A stretch of DNA of 5,625 nt from Clostridium sp. SCN 57-10 (GCA_001725215.1 MEFT01000129.1:1-5625), one strand, 5' to 3'; numbered from the stretch's first letter, positions 1 to 5,419 are shown. The notes: a model not told the origin generated them from the sequence alone. Made by a program: numbers and translations.

Positions 1-1
1 G

Positions 2-523
2 GCACAGAATCTACTTGCATCGATTGAAAAAAGCAAAGGGCAGCCGCTTTCGCGCCTGCTGTTCGCATTTGGCGTGCGTCATGTGGGGCAAAAAGCGGCC
101 AAGGTGCTGGCACGCCAGTTCGGCACGCTGGAGGCGCTGTCCGAAGCATCCGTCGAGGCGCTTACGGCGGTGCGCGACATCGGAGAGACGACGGCGCGCA
201 GCCTGTATGAATGGCTTCGCCTCGACCAATCGCGCCATCTCATTGCACGGCTTGCGGAGGCGGGCGTCAATATGACGGAGCCGCAGGCACAAACAAGCTC
301 CGTCTTTGCGGGCATGACCTTTGTGCTGACCGGCACGCTGCCGACTTACTCGCGCGACGAAGCGACGGCGCTGATTGAGGCGCGTGGGGGCAAGGTGTCC
401 GGATCGGTGTCGAAAAAAACCACATTTGTGCTGGCCGGCGAGGAGGCTGGCTCAAAATTGCAAAAAGCAGAGACGCTTGGCGTCAAGATTTTAGATGAAA
501 TTCAGTTTAATCAAATGCTGTAA
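2..523 (+). CDS. ligA: NAD-dependent DNA ligase LigA, C-terminal part (5' end outside window)
   Basis: The reading frame is open from base 2 to a TAA at 521-523 and gives the last 173 residues of a protein that is normally about 660-670 residues long. LigA seals nicks in duplex DNA using NAD+ and joins Okazaki fragments in the cytoplasm. The visible part starts in the helix-hairpin-helix domain: residues 1-8 read AQNLLASI, followed by LLFAFGVRHVGQKAAK and, further on, RDIGETTARSLYEWL, the paired HhH DNA-binding hairpins typical of LigA. Roughly residues 99-173 are the BRCT domain, with FAGMTFVLTGTL, an EARGGKVSGSVSKKTTFV stretch and a KILDEIQF end, all classic for this family. The adenylation domain and the catalytic lysine lie upstream and cannot be seen. 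The gene ends 15 bases before a terminator stem, so it closes its own transcription unit and is not part of the sporulation operon. Confidence 0.97.
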   Translation, partial: AQNLLASIEKSKGQPLSRLLFAFGVRHVGQKAAKVLARQFGTLEALSEASVEALTAVRDIGETTARSLYEWLRLDQSRHLIARLAEAGVNMTEPQAQTSSVFAGMTFVLTGTLPTYSRDEATALIEARGGKVSGSVSKKTTFVLAGEEAGSKLQKAETLGVKILDEIQFNQML

Positions 524-538
524 AGTTAATTAGCTTTT

Positions 539-570
539 AGACGCGCGGGTTACCGCGCGTCTCTTTTTTT
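539..570 (+). terminator. Rho-independent terminator after ligA
   Basis: A perfect 10-bp GC-rich stem (539-548 AGACGCGCGG pairs with 553-562 CCGCGCGTCT) with a 4-base loop is followed by seven T at 564-570. It separates ligA transcription from the spoIIIA operon. Confidence 0.94.
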
Positions 571-574
571 GCAG

Positions 575-603
575 TCATACCGGTAGGAACGCTCACATAT
601 ACT
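575..603 (+). promoter_or_regulatory. Sigma-E-type promoter of the spoIIIA operon
   Basis: TCATACC at 575-581 fits the sigma-E -35 consensus KMATATT at 5 of 7 positions. CATATACT at 596-603 fits the -10 consensus CATACAMT at 7 of 8 positions. The 14-base spacer is the usual one. Transcription would start near 610-611, just ahead of the spoIIIAA ribosome site. spoIIIA is a known sigma-E (mother-cell) operon in Bacillus subtilis, and this site lies directly between the ligA terminator and spoIIIAA. The assignment rests on consensus and position only. Confidence 0.75.
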
Positions 604-604
604 G

Positions 605-630
605 GAACATCACAACGCGAAGGGATGTTC
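605..630. repeat. 7-bp perfect inverted repeat over the spoIIIAA leader
   Basis: GAACATC at 605-611 is the exact reverse complement of GATGTTC at 624-630, with 12 bases between that include most of the spoIIIAA Shine-Dalgarno sequence. If transcription starts near 610, most of the left arm is not transcribed, so the repeat would be a DNA operator or chance. If it starts a few bases earlier, it could form a hairpin around the ribosome site. The sequence does not decide between these. Confidence 0.4.
619..625 (+). promoter_or_regulatory. Ribosome binding site that sets the spoIIIAA start
   Basis: GAAGGGA at 619-625 runs into the first in-frame ATG (625), leaving no room for that codon to be used. 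It lies 8 bases ahead of the ATG at 634, which is therefore the better start. Confidence 0.75.
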
Positions 631-633
631 AAA

Positions 634-1647
634 ATGGACAAGAGCAGAATGATGAAGCAATTTGTTACGGCAGCGGGATTTCTTCCGGAACGCCTGTGGC
701 GCGCGGCGTTTACGCTGACGCAGGACGAGCGTCTGCGCGCCGAAGAGTTTCGCGTTCGCGCAGGGCGCGACCTCAACGTGCTGATTGACGGTACCTGCCG
801 CGCCCTGACGCATGACGAGCCGGTGACGCGCGACGAGATGGACGAGCTTTTGGCGCGTGCAACGCGCTCTTCGGTTCACACGTATGAACGACAGCTGGCG
901 GAAGGTTTTCTGCCGCTGCCGGGAGGGCATCGTCTCGGCTTGTGCGGCGAGATGGCGGGCGGGCGCGGCAGTCTTGCAACGCTGCGGGCGCCGTCGTCGT
1001 TTAACCTTCGCATCGCGCGTGAAATCACAGGCGTGGGCGAGGCGCTGGCGCGCACGCTGCCGCTTGACGTGTTTGAAAGCACGCTGATTGCCGCGCCGCC
1101 GGGCGCCGGTAAGACGACGCTGCTGCGCGATTTGGTTCGCGTGCTGTCGCGCGACAGGCGTGTTGCACTGATTGACGAGCGCATGGAAATCGCCGCGTGC
1201 CGCGATGGAATGCCGCAGCTTGATGTGGGGCTTTGCGACATTTCCACGGGAATCGGAAAGGAGCAAGCCATTGTGCAGCTTACGCGCTCCATGTCGCCCG
1301 ACGTCATTGCGATGGACGAGATTACATCGGAGCAGGATATCATGGCTCTGACGGCGGCGTCTTATACCGGGTGCGCGTTTCTGGCGAGCGCGCACGCATC
1401 AAGTCTAGCACAGCTTATGCAGCGCCCCGTATATCGCATGCTGCTTGAGCACGGAATATTCAGGCAGATCATTGAGATTCAAAACCGAAAGGGAGAGCGC
1501 AGTTACACGGTATGGAGAGAGGTGGATGAACATGAAGTGGCTCGGTGCGATCATGATTGTGCTGTCCTGCTCTGCGGGCGGCATTATATGCGGCTTGACC
1601 CCGAAGAAACGGCTCAACGCCATGCGAAGCTTTCTTGCTGCGTTTGA
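634..1647 (+). CDS. spoIIIAA: Stage III sporulation protein AA, secretion-type ATPase, with a C-terminal run-on
   Basis: SpoIIIAA is the cytoplasmic AAA/VirB11-like ATPase of the SpoIIIA-SpoIIQ feeding-tube channel, acting in the mother cell. The start at 634 is chosen from the Shine-Dalgarno spacing and gives 337 residues, against about 307 in B. subtilis. The Walker A loop APPGAGKT is at residues 154-161 (K160, T161) and fits the [AG]xxxxGK[ST] pattern. It is followed by LLRDLVRVLS, the family motif LIDERMEIAA, and Walker B DVIAMDEI at about 223-230 (D228, E229). The alignable protein seems to end around YTVWREV, just before spoIIIAB begins at 1532. The frame then stays open for another 116 bases inside spoIIIAB and stops at TGA 1645-1647, adding a tail rich in Cys, His and Arg that does not look like the family. 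It is the first gene of the operon, with a sigma-E-like promoter ahead of it. Confidence 0.95.
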   Translation: MDKSRMMKQFVTAAGFLPERLWRAAFTLTQDERLRAEEFRVRAGRDLNVLIDGTCRALTHDEPVTRDEMDELLARATRSSVHTYERQLAEGFLPLPGGHRLGLCGEMAGGRGSLATLRAPSSFNLRIAREITGVGEALARTLPLDVFESTLIAAPPGAGKTTLLRDLVRVLSRDRRVALIDERMEIAACRDGMPQLDVGLCDISTGIGKEQAIVQLTRSMSPDVIAMDEITSEQDIMALTAASYTGCAFLASAHASSLAQLMQRPVYRMLLEHGIFRQIIEIQNRKGERSYTVWREVDEHEVARCDHDCAVLLCGRHYMRLDPEETAQRHAKLSCCV

Positions 1648-2038
1648 GCTGATGCGTGCGGAAATCGTGTTTCGTCAATCTGAAATCGCGCCTGTGCTCG
1701 AAACGATTGCCCGTGATTGCAGCGGAGCCGCCGGGAAATTTTATGGTTTGGTGCGCGACAAAATGCATACCGGCATGACATTCGGCACGGCATATTTGTC
1801 ACTTGCGCCCTCTCTTTATGAACTGGGACTTACTGAGCGTGATGTTGATCTGATTTCAGAGGTGGCGCGCGCAACCGGTCGATTTGACGCCATGACGCAA
1901 GGCGAGCTTTTTTGCGGTGCAGCGGCTCGCATTACGGAGGAAATCTCGGCGTGCGCGGCCGAATGCGCGCAGAAGGGAAGGGTATACCGTGCCGTGGGCA
2001 TTACTGCGGGCGTGATGCTCGCGCTCGTCAGTATCTGA
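1532..2038 (+). CDS. spoIIIAB: Stage III sporulation protein AB
   Basis: A 168-residue membrane protein, close to the roughly 171 of B. subtilis SpoIIIAB. The family has a helical domain resembling GspF/PilC, the inner-membrane platform proteins of type II secretion and type IV pili, and it is thought to work with the SpoIIIAA ATPase in the channel. An N-terminal membrane helix (residues 2-20, KWLGAIMIVLSCSAGGIIC) leads to a long helical body with LAAFELMRAEIVF, LGLTERDVDLISEVARATGR and ITEEISACAAECAQKGRVYR, then a second hydrophobic segment at 153-168. The ATG at 1532 is preferred because AGGTGG at 1520-1525 is 6 bases ahead of it. An ATG at 1526 (adding Met-Asn) is possible but directly touches that site. 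Its first 116 bases are shared, in another frame, with the end of spoIIIAA. Confidence 0.93.
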   Translation: MKWLGAIMIVLSCSAGGIICGLTPKKRLNAMRSFLAAFELMRAEIVFRQSEIAPVLETIARDCSGAAGKFYGLVRDKMHTGMTFGTAYLSLAPSLYELGLTERDVDLISEVARATGRFDAMTQGELFCGAAARITEEISACAAECAQKGRVYRAVGITAGVMLALVSI

Positions 2039-2054
2039 AAAGGAAGGGAAACGC

Positions 2055-2249
2055 ATGCAGGTCGATTTAATTTTCAAAGTGGCGGCCATCGGCATTCTGG
2101 TCGCGGTACTTAACCAGCTGCTTGTTAGGTCGGGGCGAGAGGAGCAAGCGATGATGACCACGCTTGCCGGGTTAATCACGGTCATGCTCATCATCGTTCG
2201 TGAGATCAGTAATATGTTTGAGGTCATACGCTCTGCCTTTGGGTTTTAA
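2055..2249 (+). CDS. spoIIIAC: Stage III sporulation protein AC
   Basis: A 64-residue membrane protein matching the small SpoIIIAC family (about 68 residues in B. subtilis). Two hydrophobic helices, residues 4-24 (DLIFKVAAIGILVAVLNQLLV) and 34-49 (MTTLAGLITVMLIIVR), flank a short polar loop with SGREEQA. This is the usual SpoIIIAC hairpin. SpoIIIAC is an integral-membrane component of the mother-cell side of the SpoIIIA channel and is related to the C-terminal part of SpoIIIAD. AGGAAGGG at 2041-2048 stands 6 bases before the ATG, giving it a strong ribosome site of its own. It follows spoIIIAB by 16 bases, and only 1 base separates it from spoIIIAD. Confidence 0.94.
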   Translation: MQVDLIFKVAAIGILVAVLNQLLVRSGREEQAMMTTLAGLITVMLIIVREISNMFEVIRSAFGF

Positions 2250-2250
2250 T

Positions 2251-2634
2251 ATGTCTGATTTTGTACGAATTCTGCTGCTCGCCGTCGCCGCCGTGCTGTG
2301 CATTACGATCATTAAGGACAAGACGCCGGCGCTTGCCTTTGTGCTGCCCATCGCCGCCATTGCGTGCGCGGTTTACCTGCTCATGCCGACAGCGGGGGCG
2401 TTGTTCAAAAGCGTACAGCGAGTGCTTTCTCTTTCCGGCCTAGACAGCGCGCTTTTCACGCCGCTGCTCAAGGTTGTCTGCATTGGCGCATCCGCAAAAA
2501 TCGCGGCGGAAATATGCAGGGATGCGGGTGAAAAGGGGATCGCCGCAAAGGTGGAGCTTGCGGCGGTGCTGTGCGGCATGCTGTGCGCCGTTCCGCTCGT
2601 CGAGCAGGCGCTTCGGATGATTGAGGCGATGTGA
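2251..2634 (+). CDS. spoIIIAD: Stage III sporulation protein AD
   Basis: A 127-residue integral membrane protein (B. subtilis SpoIIIAD about 133). Hydrophobic helices lie at about residues 5-21, 27-45 and 103-119. The family signature is clear in the second half: LLKVVCIGASAKIAAEICRD at 72-91, then AGEKGIAAKVELA at 92-104. The frame is open further upstream, but the ATG at 2251 is the sensible start: it gives the expected length and avoids a long overlap with spoIIIAC. No good Shine-Dalgarno precedes it, and the spoIIIAC stop is only 1 base away, so translation is probably coupled to spoIIIAC. It acts in the membrane part of the SpoIIIA channel together with AC and AE. Confidence 0.94.
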   Translation: MSDFVRILLLAVAAVLCITIIKDKTPALAFVLPIAAIACAVYLLMPTAGALFKSVQRVLSLSGLDSALFTPLLKVVCIGASAKIAAEICRDAGEKGIAAKVELAAVLCGMLCAVPLVEQALRMIEAM

Positions 2635-2641
2635 GGGATGT

Positions 2642-3718
2642 ATGAAACAACTGTTTTGCTTACTTATACTTGCTGTCGCACTTGTTTTACCGTGTAAAGC
2701 GGAATACCTTGACACAAATGGATTAGAAAGGAATTTGACCCCGGACGCCCGTGAAATTCTAAGCGATGTTTCACCCCAGACAGCAGGCACGGGAGGCGTG
2801 AAGAATCTGCTGCGCTCGGCGGGAGACGGGTTTCGCACGCAGCTGCGCGCCGCGTTTTCTTCCGCGTTTTTGATGACGGCGGCATGTGCCGTGATTTCGC
2901 TTGCCGCGGCGTTTGCCAAGCAAAGCGGGCACGAGCTTCCGCAAAAGCTGACGGAGATCACATCGGTCGTCGCAATTCTTGCGATCGGTATTTCAAACGC
3001 CGGCTCACTCATCGGCGAGTGCGGGCGGGCGATGGAGGGCTACTCTGCTTTTTCCAAAACGCTGATCCCTGTTTTTGCCGCGGCGACGGCGCTCTCTGGC
3101 CGTCCTGTTGCAGCCGCAGGCACTGCAACCGTGACGCTGACTGCAGGTGCACTGCTGATAGATCTTGCGTCTCGGCTCATCCTTCCCGCAATCTACGCGT
3201 CTATCGTGCTGACGGCGGCAGGGCTGATTGCGGAAAATTCGTTTCTCTGCCGCGCTGCTTCTCTCATCAAATGGCTGACGACCGGCTTTTACAAGCTGTT
3301 TCTCATCGGGTTTACATTGATGCTCAGCATTTCCGGTATTGCGGGCGGAAGCGCCGACGTCGCGGCTGTCAAAACGGCACGCGTTACGTTGAGCGGCGTG
3401 GTGCCCGTTGTCGGATCGGTGGTGGCGGACGCGTCGGAGGCGATTGTCGGCGGTGCGGGCGTGCTTCGCACCTCAATCGGAATTTATGGGATGCTTGGCG
3501 CTTGCGCCATCTGCCTTTTGCCTTTTGTAGCGTTGTTTACTTATTTTCTCGTATTCAAGCTGATGAGCGCTGTTGCAACGTCTTTTGCGACAGCTGGCGC
3601 TGCGAAAATGATTGACGGCATTTCGGATGGTTACGCTGTTTCCGTGGGATTACTAGGTACCTGCTGTGCGCTGCAGTTTCTATCCTTCGTTGTGTCTACG
3701 GTGGTGATACGGTTATGA
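2642..3718 (+). CDS. spoIIIAE: Stage III sporulation protein AE, polytopic membrane protein
   Basis: A 358-residue protein (B. subtilis SpoIIIAE about 399), the large multi-pass subunit of the SpoIIIA channel. Residues 1-20 (MKQLFCLLILAVALVLPCKA) look like a cleavable signal peptide, followed by a polar stretch of about 50 residues and then a series of hydrophobic helices from about residue 75 to the end. The best-conserved family part is at residues 224-285: FTLMLSISGIAGG, then AAVKTARVTLSGVVPVVGS, VVADASEAIVGG and IGIYGML. FSKTLIPVFAAATALSG earlier in the protein also fits. An in-frame TTG at 2621 would add 7 residues and overlap spoIIIAD. The ATG at 2642 is preferred because it starts the signal peptide and has GAGGG at 2633-2637 ahead, at a rather short spacing of 4 bases. 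Its stop TGA overlaps the ATG of the next ORF. Confidence 0.95.
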   Translation: MKQLFCLLILAVALVLPCKAEYLDTNGLERNLTPDAREILSDVSPQTAGTGGVKNLLRSAGDGFRTQLRAAFSSAFLMTAACAVISLAAAFAKQSGHELPQKLTEITSVVAILAIGISNAGSLIGECGRAMEGYSAFSKTLIPVFAAATALSGRPVAAAGTATVTLTAGALLIDLASRLILPAIYASIVLTAAGLIAENSFLCRAASLIKWLTTGFYKLFLIGFTLMLSISGIAGGSADVAAVKTARVTLSGVVPVVGSVVADASEAIVGGAGVLRTSIGIYGMLGACAICLLPFVALFTYFLVFKLMSAVATSFATAGAAKMIDGISDGYAVSVGLLGTCCALQFLSFVVSTVVIRL

Positions 3719-3912
3719 TTCGAATTACGATTTATGCTGCCGGAAAGGTCGGCAGGGTCGATTCTCTTTCGGTGCCTGGCAAAAACGCCTTGTGCGGCTG
3801 CAAAATTCAGATCAGATCACTTAGCTCGGCAGCGAACGCTGCCGACCCGATGCGGAGGCGGCGGGTTTACAAAGTCGATGTTGTCGGCTTTATCAAGCGA
3901 GTTGTCGTATGA
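3715..3912 (+). CDS. Unrecognised small ORF (65 codons) between spoIIIAE and spoIIIAF
   Basis: I do not recognise this product. It is a basic 65-residue polypeptide beginning MIRITIYAAGKVGRVDSLSV, with two Cys in CGC, an Arg cluster (MRRRRVYK) and a hydrophobic end (VVGFIKRVVV). There is no signal peptide or clear membrane helix. Its ATG overlaps the spoIIIAE stop (ATGA, 3715-3718) and its TGA overlaps the spoIIIAF start (ATGA, 3909-3912), the arrangement expected of a translated, coupled gene. A purine-rich GGTGGTG (3700-3706) lies 8 bases before its ATG, while spoIIIAF has only a weak GCGAG site. Translation of this ORF may therefore deliver ribosomes to spoIIIAF. Against it: B. subtilis has no such gene here, and the region also folds into an 8-bp hairpin. 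It may be a lineage-specific gene, a translated leader for spoIIIAF, or chance. Confidence 0.45.
   Translation: MIRITIYAAGKVGRVDSLSVPGKNALCGCKIQIRSLSSAANAADPMRRRRVYKVDVVGFIKRVVV
3826..3845 (+). repeat. Hairpin inside the small ORF, with an alternative pairing partner
   Basis: TCGGCAGC at 3826-3833 pairs perfectly with GCTGCCGA at 3838-3845 around a 4-base loop (GAAC). The left arm core TCGGCAG also occurs at 3749-3755, and GTCGGCAG at 3748-3755 is the exact complement of CTGCCGAC at 3839-3846, so the right arm has two possible partners. No T-tract follows, so it is not an intrinsic terminator. It could be an mRNA structure within the operon or chance in GC-rich coding sequence. Confidence 0.4.
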
Positions 3913-4388
3913 GTGCCGCGTTGACGCAAGTGATGACCAGGCTGTTTTGCTGTGGCATTTTGTGCGGAGTGGCGATGATCCTATCGGGCGACGGACCAGC
4001 AAAGGAAATCACCCGCATTTGCAGCGCGGCGCTTATGATTATCGCGCTGCTCTCATGTCTACGCGTTGCGCTGCCCGAGCTTGACCTTGCGGCGGATACC
4101 TATCGGGCGGATATCGAGCGGCAGATCAACGCCGCTCTTGCTGCGGGCGAAGAAGAGCGGCGCACCCTGCTGCAAACCGAAGTCGGCGCGCGTCTGCGGG
4201 CAAACGCCGCGCGGCTGGGAGCAGACTGCGACTTTTCCGTTATCACGGCGACGGATGGCTCGGCGCTCAAAAAGGTGGTGATTACCCCGCGCGTGCCATG
4301 TACGTCAGACATGAAAAGTGCGGTGATCACGATGGCCGCGGAACAGTGCGGCATCGCACGCGCCGAAATTACATGGAGGGATGAATAG
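3909..4388 (+). CDS. spoIIIAF: Stage III sporulation protein AF
   Basis: A 159-residue protein, shorter than the roughly 206 of B. subtilis SpoIIIAF. The identification rests on operon position plus architecture: two N-terminal membrane helices (about residues 11-26 RLFCCGILCGVAMILS, and 33-51 EITRICSAALMIIALLSCL) joined by a short turn with GDGPAKE. A charged helical stretch follows (about 60-103) and then a small alpha/beta domain at 105-159 with CDFSVITATDGS and LKKVVITPRVP. In this family the soluble domain resembles the ring-building fold seen in SpoIIIAG and secretion-system ring proteins. The start ATG overlaps the stop of the preceding small ORF, and only the weak GCGAG (3897-3901) could serve as a ribosome site. 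Its TAG stop is 1 base before the spoIIIAG start. Sequence resemblance is weaker than for the other operon members. Confidence 0.83.
   Translation: MSAALTQVMTRLFCCGILCGVAMILSGDGPAKEITRICSAALMIIALLSCLRVALPELDLAADTYRADIERQINAALAAGEEERRTLLQTEVGARLRANAARLGADCDFSVITATDGSALKKVVITPRVPCTSDMKSAVITMAAEQCGIARAEITWRDE
4375..4380 (+). promoter_or_regulatory. Ribosome binding site that sets the spoIIIAG start
   Basis: GGAGGG at 4375-4380 directly touches the first in-frame ATG (4381) but is 9 bases ahead of the ATG at 4390. The later codon is therefore the likely start. The site lies within the last codons of spoIIIAF. Confidence 0.7.
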
Positions 4389-4389
4389 C

Positions 4390-4887
4390 ATGGGAAGCAA
4401 AGCGCCGTTTGTGATACCGGAATATCTGAAAAAGGGCTTTCATAAGTATAAGTACATTCTTTTGGTATGTGTGGTGGGCCTGATTTTGGTCACCCTGCCG
4501 CAGCGTCAAACCGACAAGGCGACCGAAGCGGAGGAAGCGTCCTATCAGCTGCGCTGCGAGGCGTTTGAGCAGGCTCTTGAGGAGGCGTTGAGCGAGATCG
4601 AGGGTGTAGGGCGCGTTAAGGTTGTGCTGACGCTGCGCAGCGGTGCGGAAACCATTTACGCATACAACAGCAACGAGCAGGCAGAGGGCGAACGGCAGTC
4701 GACGATGGTGATGGCCTCCGGTTCACAGCCGGTGGAGCTACGCACCAAGGGCCCGACCTTTCAGGGCGCGGTCATCGTGTGCGACGGGGCAGACAGAGCG
4801 GTGACGCGGCTTATGCTGACCGAAGCGGTGAAAGCGCTGACGGGGATCACGACGGATAACATTTCAATTTTGAAGATGAAGCAGTAG
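4390..4887 (+). CDS. spoIIIAG: Stage III sporulation protein AG, ring-forming channel component
   Basis: A 165-residue bitopic protein, clearly shorter than the roughly 229 of B. subtilis SpoIIIAG. In B. subtilis the protein forms a large ring in the space between the two forespore membranes through a ring-building domain related to FliF/YscJ. Here a cytoplasmic N-terminus (MGSKAPFVIPEYLKK) precedes one membrane helix at about residues 21-36 (KYILLVCVVGLILVTL). The conserved domain starts near residue 54 with CEAFEQALEEALSEIEGVG, RVKVVLTLRSGAETIYAYN, and continues after a short insert with KGPTFQGAVIVCDGADRAV and a helix-strand end (LTEAVKALTGITTDNISILK). These are the signature stretches of the family. 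The missing length is in the membrane-domain linker and the central insert. The in-frame ATG at 4381 is rejected because the ribosome site abuts it. Confidence 0.95.
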   Translation: MGSKAPFVIPEYLKKGFHKYKYILLVCVVGLILVTLPQRQTDKATEAEEASYQLRCEAFEQALEEALSEIEGVGRVKVVLTLRSGAETIYAYNSNEQAEGERQSTMVMASGSQPVELRTKGPTFQGAVIVCDGADRAVTRLMLTEAVKALTGITTDNISILKMKQ

Positions 4888-4892
4888 GAGGG
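4886..4892 (+). promoter_or_regulatory. Ribosome binding site of spoIIIAH
   Basis: AGGAGGG at 4886-4892, overlapping the spoIIIAG stop codon, is 8 bases before the ATG at 4901. An ATG at 4894 is out of frame and meets a stop after six codons, so 4901 is the start. Confidence 0.85.
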
Positions 4893-4900
4893 TATGTTCC

Positions 4901-5382
4901 ATGAACAGAGGTAAGAAGGGCGCGATCTATTCCGTGATTGCTTTGATGCTGTGTCTCGCGGTTTATTTAAACTGGAACTACAGCAAGACGGCGGACGACG
5001 CGGACAGTGTAAACGGAGAGTTGGAGGAGGCTCGCGCGCCCGGCGAGGTGCGGCTTCACGCGAAAAGGCACGCGACGAGGCGGTCAGCATTCTTAACGCG
5101 ACGGCCCAAAACGACAAGGCGGATGCCGACGCTAAAGAAGAAGCCACCGCGGGCATTCAGGTCATGGCGCAATCGGCCATGCGCGAGGCGCGCATCGAAA
5201 ATATGGTCATTGCCAAGGGTTATCGTGACTGCGTCGTTTTCATCAATGACAACGGCGTCAACGTCATCGTCGCGCAGCCGGAGGGCGGGCTGAAAGATGC
5301 CGACGTCGCACGCATTAAGGATATCGTCATGGGTGAAGCGGGCGTAACGGCAGATCTGATTAAAATTGTTGCAACTGCATAA
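4901..5382 (+). pseudogene. spoIIIAH: Stage III sporulation protein AH, interrupted by a one-base frameshift
   Basis: SpoIIIAH is the mother-cell membrane protein whose extracellular domain binds forespore SpoIIQ and forms the channel ring between the two cells. The first 52 codons, from ATG 4901, carry a membrane helix (about residues 8-24, AIYSVIALMLCLAVYLN) and a short acidic linker ending GEVRL (codon CTT 5054-5056). The family's conserved body then appears in the -1 frame from CGC 5059: REKARDEAVSILNA, EARIENMVIAKGYRDCVVFI, NDNGVNVIV, DADVARIKDIVMGEAG and a TAA at 5380-5382. Family members read xxRLTREKARDEA across this point. Only two bases (5057-5058) remain where a three-base Ser or Thr codon is expected, so one base is missing. 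Restored, the protein would be about 160 residues. As written, translation continues out of frame into Arg-rich sequence to a stop at 5291-5293 (130 residues). The C-terminal fragment has no credible start of its own. It could be a true mutation or an assembly error. Confidence 0.92.
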
Positions 5383-5390
5383 GTTTGGGC

Positions 5391-5419
5391 TTGCCAAGTG
5401 CGGCTTCCTGCTGTAAAAT
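5391..5419 (+). promoter_or_regulatory. Sigma-A-type promoter for the Asp23/Gls24 gene
   Basis: TTGCCA at 5391-5396 (5 of 6 against TTGACA) and TAAAAT at 5414-5419 (5 of 6 against TATAAT) are separated by exactly 17 bases. Transcription would start near 5426-5427, with the GTG start codon about 24 bases further on. This would let the downstream gene be expressed in growing cells, independently of sporulation. No terminator is visible between spoIIIAH and this site. Confidence 0.7.

Noticed and set aside
610..1395. Long minus-strand open frame (261 codons) opposite spoIIIAA
   Set aside because: The product is Arg/His-rich low-complexity sequence with no family pattern. It mirrors the GC-rich codons of spoIIIAA and crosses the sigma-E promoter and leader region.
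2440..3012. Minus-strand open frame (190 codons) across spoIIIAD and spoIIIAE
   Set aside because: There is no recognisable domain or convincing ribosome site, and it spans two well-identified genes on the other strand.
2884..3615. Plus-strand open frame (243 codons) inside spoIIIAE
   Set aside because: It is an alternate-frame shadow rich in Cys and Arg, while the other frame encodes a clear SpoIIIAE.
3699..3735. Possible internal sigma-E promoter ahead of spoIIIAF (GATACGGT as -10)
   Set aside because: Only about half of the -10 bases match and no -35 sits at the right distance. An internal promoter in B. subtilis spoIIIA made it worth looking for, but the sequence here does not support it.
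3734..4084. Alternative plus-strand frame (116 codons) covering the spoIIIAE-AF gap
   Set aside because: It overlaps the membrane helices of spoIIIAF in the wrong frame, has no ribosome site at its start, and reads as Arg/Ser-rich shadow sequence.
5060..5068. GCG AAA AGG considered as a programmed -1 frameshift site in spoIIIAH
   Set aside because: The tRNA on AAA would have to re-pair with GAA, and the conserved REKARDEA already needs the -1 frame before this point. An indel explains the sequence better.
5383..5397. TTGG/CCAA short repeat after spoIIIAH as a terminator
   Set aside because: The stem is only 4 bp with no following T-run, so it cannot be called a terminator.
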